64,000 nt of DNA from Rhodococcus jostii NBRC 16295 (lineage in GTDB: Bacteria; Actinomycetota; Actinomycetes; Mycobacteriales; Mycobacteriaceae), in NCBI RefSeq assembly GCF_001894825.1, contig NZ_BCWY01000055.1, positions 1 to 64,000 of the forward strand. Reading direction: 5' to 3'. The position numbers and the translations under genes were made by a program. A model generated the notes under the pieces. It was given only the letters and a program-made list of their open reading frames with translations. It had not been told where the DNA came from and searched no databases. Positions 18,098-26,811 of this stretch are shown in pieces. Positions within the stretch are counted from its first letter, which is position 1; every line of letters starts with the position of its first letter.

Positions 18098-19531
18098 TTA
18101 GACGATGATCGGGTGATTGGGACCGAACGTTCTGTCGAACAGTGTGTTCCACGCTGTTTCCCACGGCCAGTCGGTCGGCAGGTGCAGCGTCAACCGTCGG
18201 GCCGAAGACGCGATTCGCGCGGGGACCGAGACGATGGTGCGCCGGAGGGTGCCAGTGGTCGCTTTCGTCAGCTTCGGGTCAGCCGTGAGGGTGCCGGCAG
18301 CACGGGTGAGATTGAACGCCATCACCGCGCAGACCAGCCAGGCGGCGTTCGCCGAAAACGAGTTCGACGGCAGATGCGCGAGAGCAGAGTTCTTCAGATC
18401 CGCATGCACCTGCTCGATGACGGCGTGCTGACGGTGAGTCTTGTCGGCGGCGACGGTACCGACCTCGTCGGGGTCGGTGGTGGTGAAGAACGCGTGGAAC
18501 CGCCACACGTCGAACAACGTGCCCTGTCCCTCGTCCTTGGGTGGTCGCAGGTCGGGGATACGCCGCACGACCAACCGTCCCGCAACGTGGTGTGCCTTCT
18601 TCTGGGACGCGAACGCGGTGAACGGGATCTCGGCGACCTCCGCCCGCGAGATCCAGGTGTCGGTGCCCTCGTCGTAGAGGGCGTCGGTGTACTGGATCGG
18701 CGTCCACGAGGACTCGTCGTCGCCGATGGAGGCGATCGCACGTTTGATGGTGGAGGTCAGGCGCACGGTCACCGACACATCGGCGCCGGCGCGAATCGCC
18801 GCACCAATGGTGGGGTGGCCGTAGAACGCCGAATCGCACCTAATCAGGGGTTTCGACGCACCGTCCCCGCTCGCTCCGCCGGTCTGCGAACGCAGCCGGT
18901 CGACGGTGGCCAGCGAATCGGAGACCATGCGGGCGGCGCCGCGCGGGGAGCCGCAGGCTCCTCGCCGCAGGCGTTGGGTGAGGATCACCGGCGCAGCGGT
19001 CTCGGTGGTGACGGTGGCGATGAGGGCGTTCAGCCCGCGGATCCCGGAGTAGCCGTATCCGGACCCTTGTTTGCGGTGGCCGTGGACCTCGATGATCGAA
19101 TCGTCGATATCGACCAGCACCCGCCCGGTGTCGATCCCCGACACCAGCGCGGTCTTCTCCGCGAGATTGCCCAGGAACCGCGAGGCCACGGCGTCGAGTT
19201 GCCGGATGTGCCCGAAGGTGAACTGGCGGAGGAACGATCCCAGTGTCGATGGTGCATAGGGTCGGTCGAAGACGGTTCCCATCGCCCCGTGCCGCAGGAT
19301 CGCCAGGTCGGCGATGCTGTCAGCGCCGGCGACCATCCCACCGACCAGCGACCCGACCTTGCGGCCCGGGTTGGCGCCCTTGTCGGTCGGCACGCTCAGG
19401 TGCTCATCGGCGAGGGTGAGCAGGCCGCTGGCCTGCGCCAATGCCATCACCGGGATCAGTCCCGCGGTCGACACGAGATTCGGGTCGTCGAACCTCGCCG
19501 CCGCGACGGGTCGGGTGTGAGATAGTTGCAT
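18098..19531 (-). CDS. IS1380-family DDE transposase
   Basis: This full-length transposase of 477 residues has the IS1380 layout: an N-terminal 'AARFDDPNLVSTAGLIPVMA', then 'TGRVLVDIDDSIIEVHGHRK' with the first catalytic Asp, 'LIRCDSAFYGHPTIGAAIRA' with the second, and a C-terminal 'VIEQVHADLKNSALAHLP' with the Glu. No frame disruption is seen, so the element is potentially active. It lies inside matching inverted repeats and is unrelated in function to its neighbours. Confidence 0.92.
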   Translation of the reverse strand: MQLSHTRPVAAARFDDPNLVSTAGLIPVMALAQASGLLTLADEHLSVPTDKGANPGRKVGSLVGGMVAGADSIADLAILRHGAMGTVFDRPYAPSTLGSFLRQFTFGHIRQLDAVASRFLGNLAEKTALVSGIDTGRVLVDIDDSIIEVHGHRKQGSGYGYSGIRGLNALIATVTTETAAPVILTQRLRRGACGSPRGAARMVSDSLATVDRLRSQTGGASGDGASKPLIRCDSAFYGHPTIGAAIRAGADVSVTVRLTSTIKRAIASIGDDESSWTPIQYTDALYDEGTDTWISRAEVAEIPFTAFASQKKAHHVAGRLVVRRIPDLRPPKDEGQGTLFDVWRFHAFFTTTDPDEVGTVAADKTHRQHAVIEQVHADLKNSALAHLPSNSFSANAAWLVCAVMAFNLTRAAGTLTADPKLTKATTGTLRRTIVSVPARIASSARRLTLHLPTDWPWETAWNTLFDRTFGPNHPIIV

Positions 19532-19633
19532 CTACGAGATGCCCTTCGTCGTGGCCGAATTGTTACTGTGAGAAGTTCAATTCTTCCACTACGACAGGGC
19601 ATTTCGCCGTTACGACCCACCCACGGATTCATC

Positions 19634-19656
19634 CGGATCGGTGCATCCAGGCTAAG
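19634..19656. repeat. IS1380 right terminal inverted repeat
   Basis: Read on the minus strand it starts CTTAGCCTG and carries the ATGCACCGAT core. It matches the left repeat at 19 of 23 positions. Confidence 0.75.
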
Positions 19657-19683
19657 CCGCGGATGGATGGTTTTCGAGAAGGT

Positions 19684-19710
19684 GCCCCGCCCTGCAAGGC
19701 GGGGCTTTTC
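19684..19710 (+). terminator. Rho-independent terminator-like hairpin
   Basis: GCCCCGCC (19684-19691) pairs perfectly with GGCGGGGC (19698-19705), followed by TTTTC. It lies just outside the IS1380 right end and would stop transcription leaving or entering the element. Confidence 0.6.
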
Positions 19711-19850
19711 TTGTGTCAGGACCGATCTCGGCGGAGCAGGTCTTCGTACGGGGTCGGCACAGTCACGGTGTTTAGTTTAGGCGCTTCGCGCCCGTGCGCC
19801 TTTCGGTAGCTGGAACAACCGGAAGGGTGCACGAGCGATAGCCAGCCCAC

Positions 19851-20020
19851 ATGCGTGAATTCTTCGTGATCGGCATCGGTGCGCGCGACCCCGACCAGGT
19901 GACGGTCCAGGCGATCAAGGCGGCAACCAGGGGCGACTCGGCGAACTACGTGACGTCCGCCACGACGAGGGGTCGAACTTTTTCGTCCTTGGAGTGGACG
20001 ATGTCGTCAGGGGCGCGATC
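19851..20020 (+). pseudogene. cobF: 5' fragment of precorrin-6A synthase gene (cobF)
   Basis: From ATG 19851 the frame reads 'MREFFVIGIGARDPDQVTVQ' and 'AIKA', an unmistakable start of a CobF-type tetrapyrrole methyltransferase that deacetylates and methylates in B12 synthesis. The next expected block ('...VDVFFVLDKG') is only faintly visible in another frame as 'SNFFVLGVDDVV' near 19975. The other 200 or so residues are absent. It is a fragment, not a working gene, and no other cobalamin gene is nearby. Confidence 0.6.
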
Positions 20021-20117
20021 TCGTAGGGGGTGTTCCTGAGATTCGGTTGTTGCCGAGGAGTAGGCGCCCCCAGCGCGGAGCTTCCCTCTCCGGCCGGGGC
20101 GACCACACCGTGTCGCC

Positions 20118-20420
20118 TTACAGTGGCGGCGGTGGTTCGTCCCCGTGGACGAGCTTCCACCACAGGGTCGCGGGCAGACGAGGGATCGGGTCGACGATGA
20201 TCACGTCGGCCTGATCGGCGGCGGCGAGCATGTAGGGCCGGCGGCGCTCGCGCCATTGCGCGGCGACATCCTCGAGACCGTCGATGCTCATGGGACTGTC
20301 GAGGGTCTCGCACGCCAGTTTCAGCCACGGGACGAGGTGGCGTTCGGCTTCCCGGGTGATTCCGTTGCCGCTATGGCGTTCTCGACGAGGAGACTTGTCA
20401 GATCGCGGCGGATCCGCCAC
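20118..20420 (-). CDS. Hypothetical protein, second gene of a minus-strand pair
   Basis: GTG 20420 opens a 100-residue frame with a plausible folded segment 'EAERHLVPWLKLACETLDSP' and 'ADQADVIIVDPIPRLPATLW', followed by an acidic proline tail. It starts seven bases after the stop of the upstream gene. In the first 20 residues another frame ('DQAELRWRIRRDLTSLLVEN') looks more protein-like, so a frameshift near 20360 and a different true N-terminus are possible. No family recognised. Confidence 0.4.
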   Translation of the reverse strand: MADPPRSDKSPRRERHSGNGITREAERHLVPWLKLACETLDSPMSIDGLEDVAAQWRERRRPYMLAAADQADVIIVDPIPRLPATLWWKLVHGDEPPPPL

Positions 20421-20426
20421 CGGAGT

Positions 20427-20939
20427 TCAGCTTGATCGACAATGGAGGACCGTTCGGTGGTCGGCGCCGGCCGAGTCGGCGGGGGCGGTGCGACGCCGTC
20501 GGGTGGCCCTGCGCGGTATGGCCCCGAACATCTCGGGCCGTTGGTGCTGATCAAGGCGGGCATGGGTACAGGCGTCACACAGTTCGGTGAGCGCGGGCCA
20601 CGACGGCCGCCGGTGGGTGGCGAGTTGGGCGAGCATGTTGGCGCCGAGGTCTTCGGCGCGCGCGAAGACCTCCAGACCGTACCGGTAACGCAGGACCGCC
20701 GCGTTCTGCCAGTGGCCGGCGAGTGTGCGCTCGCGGCGGGGGAGCCCAGCGACCGCTGCGAAGAATCGTTCCTCGGCGTGATGCGCTTTGTCCCGTAACT
20801 CGGTGGCTGCGGCATCGCAGCGGTCGGGGGTAATCCCCTGCAGCGGAATCAGCGCTTCCCGGAACTCGTACGCAGCGTAGGCGAGGTCTTCGAGATCGAC
20901 GGGGTGGGCGCGCGTGCGTAGCGTGAGTCCAAGCGCCAT
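20427..20939 (-). CDS. Hypothetical helical protein
   Basis: From ATG 20939 the frame encodes 170 residues. Residues 15 to 130 form regular amphipathic helices such as 'LEDLAYAAYEFREALIPLQG' and 'DAAATELRDKAHHAEERFFA'. The last 35 residues become Arg/Pro-rich and may be out-of-frame read-through. No known family. The longer frame up to 21257 adds an unstructured basic leader that I do not accept. Confidence 0.5.
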   Translation of the reverse strand: MALGLTLRTRAHPVDLEDLAYAAYEFREALIPLQGITPDRCDAAATELRDKAHHAEERFFAAVAGLPRRERTLAGHWQNAAVLRYRYGLEVFARAEDLGANMLAQLATHRRPSWPALTELCDACTHARLDQHQRPEMFGAIPRRATRRRRTAPADSAGADHRTVLHCRSS

Positions 20940-21468
20940 GCCGGGAAGCTCAACCGGACCGGTAGGGCGACGATTGTGACGCCAGGCCGGCCGCGACCGA
21001 GCTCGCCGGCCGTGTGAGAGCTCGCATCGGAGGCGCGGGGCCGACATCAGTGCTGGTGGTGTCGTATCCGCCCCTGGATTGCTCTTTGACCAGCGGAAAT
21101 GACACGTCCCCTGACCTGGGCTCCGGTGCGCTGGTAGTCGTGTCGCCGCGCTCCCACCCGGGAGATTCCTGAGGTCTGTCGTGGTCGGCCTCAGAAGTGG
21201 CAATGAGCTTGTGGCACAAGTGCATCCACGTGCCGCGGCCCTCCCCGGGTGGATCAACCGTCTCGATTCCGCCCCAGGGCGTCGTCCTCGCGTGTGGGGC
21301 AGCGGCGACCAGCTGTCGGGGGATCGGATCGAGACGGATGGAGGAATTGCATGAGTGAGCAGCGTGGACGTGACTTCAAGGTTGCACCCTTCGGAGGTCG
21401 CGCAGATCGGACAGCGGAGGAAGCGGCGCCCGCAGACCGTGGTCCAGCTTCCGGCCCGGCCTGCCGGG
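20940..21468. other. Non-coding stretch
   Basis: The open frames on both strands are Arg/Pro-rich shadows of each other. No gene, repeat or RNA recognised. Confidence 0.4.
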
Positions 21469-21955
21469 TCAGGCCGTCGTGGGAATGGTGATCTCGGCTC
21501 TGCCGTCGATGGCCGATAGTTGGTAATGCGGGCAGGTGATCACCTGCCGAGGAACGGGAATCGCCTGACGGTCGGTGTCGAGGTAGAGGCGGTATGCGAG
21601 CTGCCCGCGTCGATGGCTGCCGGTGCCTGAGGAAGTATCCGTGCGCGGAGTCGACGGTTGAGAAGATCGCCCGCGCCCACTCGGCAGCCTCCGTGGACTG
21701 CAGATACCGTGGCGCGCCCGTCTGCGCGTCGACGGTGTGCACGATGACCGTGACGGCGAACCCGGCCGCCGCGGGGAACCACTCCTCGGCCGTGACGTCG
21801 AACGGTGCGACGGACGTGTGGATCCGCAGCTCGATGTCCGTTCCGGTACGGGCCGCGGCTGTGATGATGTGGGGATCCGCCGAAGCATCCTGTACGGCCA
21901 GGTTCGGCAGCGCCTGGTGGCCGTCGGCGCGGATGCTGCCGGGATCAGCGGACAT
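21469..21955 (-). pseudogene. Unknown gene with a single-base frameshift
   Basis: ATG 21955 opens a convincing protein: 'MSADPGSIRADGHQALPNLA', 'IITAAARTGTDIELRIHTSV', 'AAAGFAVTVIVHTVDAQTGA' and 'IFSTVDSAHGYFLRHRQ'. At about 21615 the sensible sequence moves one frame over to 'GQLAYRLYLDTDRQAIPVPR', then 'QVITCPHYQLSAIDGRAEIT', with a stop at 21469. Together they make about 160 residues, but the two halves are in different frames. The function is unknown. The intact codon bias in both halves points to a very recent mutation or an assembly indel. Confidence 0.6.
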
Positions 21956-22084
21956 GGGGCAAGGGTACGGGCCGCCGATACCCGGCCGGCGGAGTGATGA
22001 CGATTCGCCCGACCGGCGACTGATCCGGCGAATGAAGCGTTGACCTGCAGAGACGGCAGGTCCCCTAACGGAAGGACTGGACCG

Positions 22085-22247
22085 GTGAATGTAGGCGACC
22101 GCGTCAAGGTGCATACCGACGCCACCTCGGAGTTCGTCATCGTGAGCATCGACGGCGAGGACGCGGTGATCGAGTCGGTGCGCGACTACGTCCCGGTCGG
22201 TCCCCTTCCATGCCCGCCTCGAGCGGTTGGTCCCGGTCGAGTCCTGA
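22085..22247 (+). pseudogene. Small beta-barrel-like gene with one extra base
   Basis: GTG 22085 (after CGGAAGGA) opens 'VNVGDRVKVHTDATSEFVIV' and 'SIDGEDAVIESVRDYVPVG', a short SH3/KOW-like beta protein. At 22199 the frame breaks. One frame over it continues 'VPFHARLERLVPVES' and stops at 22245-22247, giving a natural 54-residue product. Read literally, the protein acquires an unrelated tail to 22270. The function is unknown. Confidence 0.55.
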
Positions 22248-22424
22248 CCCCGACAAGAAATGCCGCCTGAACAGTGGAGGTGACACGTCCCCGTCCAGTG
22301 GATGAGCGTGCCCGCCCGGCGGATGGGCTTGCGCGGCTATCGTCACGGCTACCGCGAGCGGTGCGGTGAACGGAAATCGGTGCGAGCAGGGGCGTCCCGC
22401 TGACAGAACGAGGCGACGGCGACG

Positions 22425-22684
22425 GTGACGACTCAGGAGTGTTCGACCACGGATAGCGGGAGGCCGGCCGCCTTCGCCACCCGCAGCAAACCCGCCTCGT
22501 GCCTCGACTGCATCGACACCATCGTGCGCACCGGTGGCCTCGTATCAGCAGAGCCGTTCACCAAGCCGAGCGCGTGGCGGCTCACCACCTGCCGAAGCTG
22601 CGAGGTGCAGGCCCATTACTGCTCGAGTACATCATCAGTGAGAACGTTGCCGGGCTCACGACCTGCAGCGTATGCCACTGGTAA
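22425..22684 (+). pseudogene. Small zinc-binding (multiple CxxC) protein with frameshift
   Basis: The frame from GTG 22425 encodes 'SCLDCIDTIVRTGGLVSAEP' and 'RLTTCRSCEVQ', two CxxC pairs of a zinc-ribbon-like protein. At about 22610 the plausible continuation is one frame over: 'LLLEYIISENVAGLTTCSVC', then HW and stop at 22684, which adds a third CxxC. A single-base indel is the simplest reading. The protein family was not recognised. Confidence 0.45.
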
Positions 22685-23084
22685 GCGTGCCGGGTAACCC
22701 AGGTCCTCGCCCGGGAGCCACACCCGATCGGGAGAAAATTGCCCGCCGCCTCGACGAGTGCGGCTACGAGCTGATTGAACCGCTCGATGAGGTCAGCCAC
22801 GACGGGATGGCCCCGTCGTGGCCAAATGTCGCCGATGCGGGGCGTATCCGTGCCGCGGGGGACTTCGGCTGGCGCTGCAACTGTCCCGCAACGCCCCCTC
22901 CTCGAACCCAGCCAGTCCCCGTCCTGGCCGGCTATTGCTGTCTGAGTCGGACTCGCCGGCGCTGCAGTGGTGGGACCACGAACGCAACGACGAGGTGACG
23001 TTTCGCACCGTGACGGTCCGGGCCACCCGAGCTTGTCCGTGGCGGTGCCCGGAGTGCGGGCTGCGGTTCGAGGCGAAGGAATAG
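22672..23084 (+). pseudogene. Zinc-ribbon protein gene, frame interrupted
   Basis: ATG 22672 overlaps the end of the preceding gene and reads 'REKIARRLDECGYELIEPLD'. In another frame the 3' part reads 'SPALQWWDHERNDEVTFRTV' and ends 'CPWRCPECGLRFEAKE' at 23084, a treble-clef/zinc-ribbon of the kind found in phage and accessory actinobacterial genes. I cannot place the break precisely, and the middle section is not convincing in either frame. Low-confidence reconstruction. Confidence 0.35.
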
Positions 23085-23113
23085 GGTCAGGCAGAGACGC
23101 TGTTCCTTCGTGA

Positions 23114-26100
23114 TCAGTGTTGTCCCTGTTCCACGACCCAGGCGGCGATCTGTGCCCGGGACGTGAAGCCAAGTTTCGCCAGGACGTGCTCGACGTGTCC
23201 CTGGGCGGTACGTTGCGAGATGACCAGGCGGGCGGCGATCGCCTTATTGGTCAGCCCTTCGGCGACGAGGTCGGCCACCTGCCGCTCCCTTTTGGTTAGT
23301 TCCGTCGAGGGGCCCGTCGTGGCCGGCGCGGTCTCGGGTTCCTCACCGAGTGCGTAGGCGATGGCGGCGTCGAGGTTCAACGAGCCGCCTTCGCGGTGTG
23401 CGGCCTCGAATATCCGCTGGCCGAGCGCCCGGCGTGTGTTCCGCTCGCATTCCTCGTGATGAACGAGCAGATTCGGGTACACCACGGTGGAGGTGCTCGC
23501 CATCTTGCCCAGGGACTGCGCCGCACCCATCAGCACGACGGCGCGACGTGCGCTACCATCGGCGGCCGCGATCCAGGCCAATGTCTCCAGGCACATCGCG
23601 GCCAGGACAGGGTCTTTCCGCCGACGGACCAGACGAATTCCCTGCTCCAGCAACCTCAGCGCACGATCGCGATCACCCTGACGCCACACGGCAACCGCGA
23701 TGGCCCACAGCACATATGACCGATACATTGATTCGCCGTGGGATTCGGTGATCGCGAGGGCCCGCTCATGGCACTCGAGAGCCCCTGCGGTGTCCTGCTG
23801 AAGTTCGCGAGCCAATCCGAGATTGAAGAGCACCAAGACCTGCGCAAAGCGATCGCCCTGCGCGGCGAATGCGTCATAGGTGCGTTCTAGGTGTACGCAT
23901 GCGTTGGCGAGGTCGCCGGTGTAGAGCTCGTGGCGTCCGTGGGTCAGATCTGCGAAAGCGTGCGTGATCGGGTCGGTGGTCTGTTCGGTGAGAGCCAGAG
24001 CTTGCGCGACCAGCCTCGTCGCCGCGGCGAAATCGCCTTGGGCATCGGCAATCACGCAGTCTCGGCACAAGGCCTTGGCGCGTACGACCGACGCGGCTTC
24101 TGGCCGGATAGCGAGTGCGCGGTCGAGCCAATGGCGTCCCTCGCCGAATAGGCCGCGTGACATCCAGAACGGTTGCAGGGCCGCGGCGAAGGCCAACGCG
24201 GAGTCGGATTCCACGTCCTCGGTGAGGGAGAATTCCAGAGCCTCCCGGTAGTTCGCTTGTTCGCGGCTGAGGCGGTCGATCCAATCGAGCTGCCTGGCAC
24301 TGATCCATCCGGCGTCGGCGTCCAGCGCGAGCTGCCGGTACCAGTCCCTGTGCAGCCGGCGTTGGTCCGAGTACTCGCCGGCTTGCTGGGCCCTGCCGCG
24401 GCCGTAGTCGCGCAGCGTCTCGAGCATCCGGAACCGCACGACCGTGCCCGACTCCTCCCTGATCAGGATGGACTTGTCGACCAGGGATGCAAGCACGTCG
24501 AGTAGGTCGTCCGGATCGCCGCGCCGGCACACATATTCGGCGGCGTCGAGTTCGAAGCTGCCGGCGAACACGGACGATTGTGCCCAGACCTGTTGTTCGG
24601 CCGGTGTGCACAGCTCGTAGCTCCAGTCGATGCAGTGGCGCAGGGTCTGCTGACGGGTCGGTGCGGCCCTGCCGCCGCGGGTCAGCAGGGTGTAGCGGTC
24701 GGTCAGCCGCTGCAGAACCTGCTCGGGAGACATCGCCCGTAACCGTGCCGCCGCGAGCTCGATTGGCAGCGGCAGCCCGTCGAGATGCCGGCAGATTCTT
24801 GCTACGGCGCTCGTGTTGTCCTCGGTGAGCTCGAAGCCCGGCACCGCGGTTGAGGCGCGTTCAGTGAACAAACGGACCGCATCATAACGAGGCATGCCTT
24901 GCGGCGATGGTTCGCGGTCCGAATCGGGAACCGTCAGTGGAGGCACGCGGAGCACCGCTTCACCCTCGATGGCCAGGGCCTCACGGCTCGTGGTGAGAAT
25001 CCGCAGCTTCGGGCAGGCGCGCAGCAGCGTCTCGGACAGCTTCGCTGCCGCATCCACTACCTGTTCGCAGTTGTCGAGTACCAGCAGTAATTTCCGAGGT
25101 GCCAGGAAGTCGAGCAGGGTCGTGTGCAATGGCCGCGTCGACTGGGGACGCAGCCCCAGTGCTGCTGCGACCAGTACTTCCAAGAGTGAGCCGTCACGCA
25201 GCTCGCCCAACTCGACCAGCCACACCCCGTCGGCGAAGTCCCGTCGGGCGTTCGTCGCAGCCCGCAACGCCAGTCGCGTCTTGCCCACCCCACCGATCCC
25301 GGTCAACGTGACTAGCCTGGACGTCGCCAGCAGGCTCTTCGCCTCGGTTAGCTCGGTCCGGCGGCCGACGAAGGTGGACAGCTCCACGGGGAGGTTCCCC
25401 GTAGCGCCCAGCGAAGACCCCGCCGATGAGGGCTGGCGGAGGCCGGTAACTAGCGGTACCGGCGGGATCGGGCCGCCCATGTGCTGCGCGATATCTGGTT
25501 CGCCCCCCAGCGCCATCTCGTCGATCGGGAACCCGCTGCGGGCTTGCAGCTGCTGGAGCTGTTCGCCGAGGGCCACCGCCGCGGGGCGCTCGCTCGGAGT
25601 GCGGGTCATGGCGTGTTCGATCACTGTAGATAGGTTCTCGGCGACGCCGTGCTCGCGCAGGTCGGGCACCGGCTGCGTGGTAATGCGCAAGAACTGGGCC
25701 ACCACTTGTTCTCCGCTACGGCGCTCGAATGCGGCGTGCCCGGTCAGCGCGGCGAACAGGGTGGCGCCGAGTCCGTAGATATCCGCGGCGGGCGTCGGTG
25801 GATCCCCGCGGAGCACCTCCGGGGAAGTGAATGCCGGAGATCCTGTGACACTGCCGGTGGCGGTCTTGAACCCGCCGGCAATATGCGCGATGCCGAAATC
25901 TGTCAGGGCAGGCTCGCCGTAGTCGGTGATCAGGATGTTCGCGGGTTTAACGTCGCGGTGGACGATGCCGAGCCGGTGCGCGGTTTCGAGCCCACCGGCC
26001 ATCTTCACCCCGAGCCGCAGCACCTCCTCCCCCGAGAGCGGACCGTGGCGCCGGACCCGGACGTCGAGCGAATCCTGCGGATAGTACGGCATCACCAGGT

Positions 26101-26440
26101 ACGGGCGACCGGTGTCGGTGGCTCCGACCTGCAGGACGCCCACGATATTCGGGTGTCCGGTCAGCTGGCCCATCGCCCGCTGCTCACGGAAGAAACGCTC
26201 CCGGTTCTCCTCGTCCAATTCGGCGGTGAGAACCTTCACCGCAACCGTCCGTTGCAGGGCGGGCTGGCTGCAGCGATACACCACGCCAAAGCCGCCACGC
26301 CCGATTTCCTCGGCGTTGTCGAACCCGGCCGCCCTCAGCTCGTCCGCAACAGTGGCTGCCACGTCACGTTGTGTTCGTAGCGGATCGCTGTCCTTCATCA
26401 GGTACTTGCTCACCGCCGCTCGCGACAAGCTGGGCAGCAT
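23114..26440 (-). CDS. pknK: Ser/Thr kinase - NTPase - TPR - LuxR regulator (PknK type)
   Basis: The 1108-residue protein combines four modules. Residues 43-300 are a Hanks-type kinase with glycine loop GRGGFG, Lys69, the HRDVKPAN catalytic loop (Asp163) and DFG at 181-183. Residues 355-700 are a STAND/AAA-like ATPase with Walker A GIGGVGKT at 381-388 and a 'LLLVLDNCEQ' Walker B. Next comes a helical repeat region, and the last 60 or so residues are a LuxR helix-turn-helix ('KAIAARLVISQRTAQGHVEH'). The architecture and length match mycobacterial PknK, a cytosolic kinase that phosphorylates transcription factors and affects stationary-phase translation. GAGGTAGG lies just before ATG 26440. No partner gene is adjacent. 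The symbol is by architecture; orthology is not proven. Confidence 0.9.
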   Translation of the reverse strand: MLPSLSRAAVSKYLMKDSDPLRTQRDVAATVADELRAAGFDNAEEIGRGGFGVVYRCSQPALQRTVAVKVLTAELDEENRERFFREQRAMGQLTGHPNIVGVLQVGATDTGRPYLVMPYYPQDSLDVRVRRHGPLSGEEVLRLGVKMAGGLETAHRLGIVHRDVKPANILITDYGEPALTDFGIAHIAGGFKTATGSVTGSPAFTSPEVLRGDPPTPAADIYGLGATLFAALTGHAAFERRSGEQVVAQFLRITTQPVPDLREHGVAENLSTVIEHAMTRTPSERPAAVALGEQLQQLQARSGFPIDEMALGGEPDIAQHMGGPIPPVPLVTGLRQPSSAGSSLGATGNLPVELSTFVGRRTELTEAKSLLATSRLVTLTGIGGVGKTRLALRAATNARRDFADGVWLVELGELRDGSLLEVLVAAALGLRPQSTRPLHTTLLDFLAPRKLLLVLDNCEQVVDAAAKLSETLLRACPKLRILTTSREALAIEGEAVLRVPPLTVPDSDREPSPQGMPRYDAVRLFTERASTAVPGFELTEDNTSAVARICRHLDGLPLPIELAAARLRAMSPEQVLQRLTDRYTLLTRGGRAAPTRQQTLRHCIDWSYELCTPAEQQVWAQSSVFAGSFELDAAEYVCRRGDPDDLLDVLASLVDKSILIREESGTVVRFRMLETLRDYGRGRAQQAGEYSDQRRLHRDWYRQLALDADAGWISARQLDWIDRLSREQANYREALEFSLTEDVESDSALAFAAALQPFWMSRGLFGEGRHWLDRALAIRPEAASVVRAKALCRDCVIADAQGDFAAATRLVAQALALTEQTTDPITHAFADLTHGRHELYTGDLANACVHLERTYDAFAAQGDRFAQVLVLFNLGLARELQQDTAGALECHERALAITESHGESMYRSYVLWAIAVAVWRQGDRDRALRLLEQGIRLVRRRKDPVLAAMCLETLAWIAAADGSARRAVVLMGAAQSLGKMASTSTVVYPNLLVHHEECERNTRRALGQRIFEAAHREGGSLNLDAAIAYALGEEPETAPATTGPSTELTKRERQVADLVAEGLTNKAIAARLVISQRTAQGHVEHVLAKLGFTSRAQIAAWVVEQGQH

Positions 26441-26811
26441 TGCGCCTACCTCTCAACACGGTTTCAGAATATGCCTTGCCCAGAAGCGGGTAGGGGCTCT
26501 TGATGTGTCACCTGGGGGTTGCCCGGGTCGTGCTGTGAGCGGCTGCCGGTCGTTCCAGTGAGTAAGCAGCTGCGACATTTCGTGAATTGCCGCGGGGGTT
26601 CGGACGGGTTTCCGCGGTGTGCAGATGTGCGCCAACGTTGAGCGCGCGCCTGGTTCTGGGCAAGATTCACTGAATCATACCGATCGATCAATCGGTTGGC
26701 GCCCTCGACTCGGAATAGTGCGGCGTAGCTCGCGCACTTCCGAGACGTGCGGGTGGAGGTGTTCTGGCAGGGCCTTGTCGATGCGTGCGCTGCGAGGTGA
26801 AGGGGCTGAGA
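26441..26811. other. Intergenic between pknK and the IclR gene
   Basis: No gene seen. The stretch should contain the pknK promoter. The only notable site is the inverted repeat at 26679-26696. Confidence 0.5.
26679..26696. promoter_or_regulatory. Inverted repeat ACCGAT-N6-ATCGGT
   Basis: This perfect 6-bp inverted repeat with a six-base spacer lies about 240 bases upstream of pknK and 115 bases past the IclR gene. Spacing and symmetry resemble TetR/GntR operators. No bound protein is evident. Confidence 0.3.

Larger units (their letters stand above)
17946..19656 (-). mobile_element. IS1380-family insertion sequence, complete
   Basis: A 1.7-kb unit bounded by imperfect 23-bp inverted repeats (17946-17968 and 19634-19656; 19 of 23 positions match, with a shared ATGCACCGAT core) encloses one long transposase gene. 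Size and organisation fit IS1380. Clear target-site duplications were not found at the exact edges, so the boundaries are approximate to a few bases. Confidence 0.8.
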
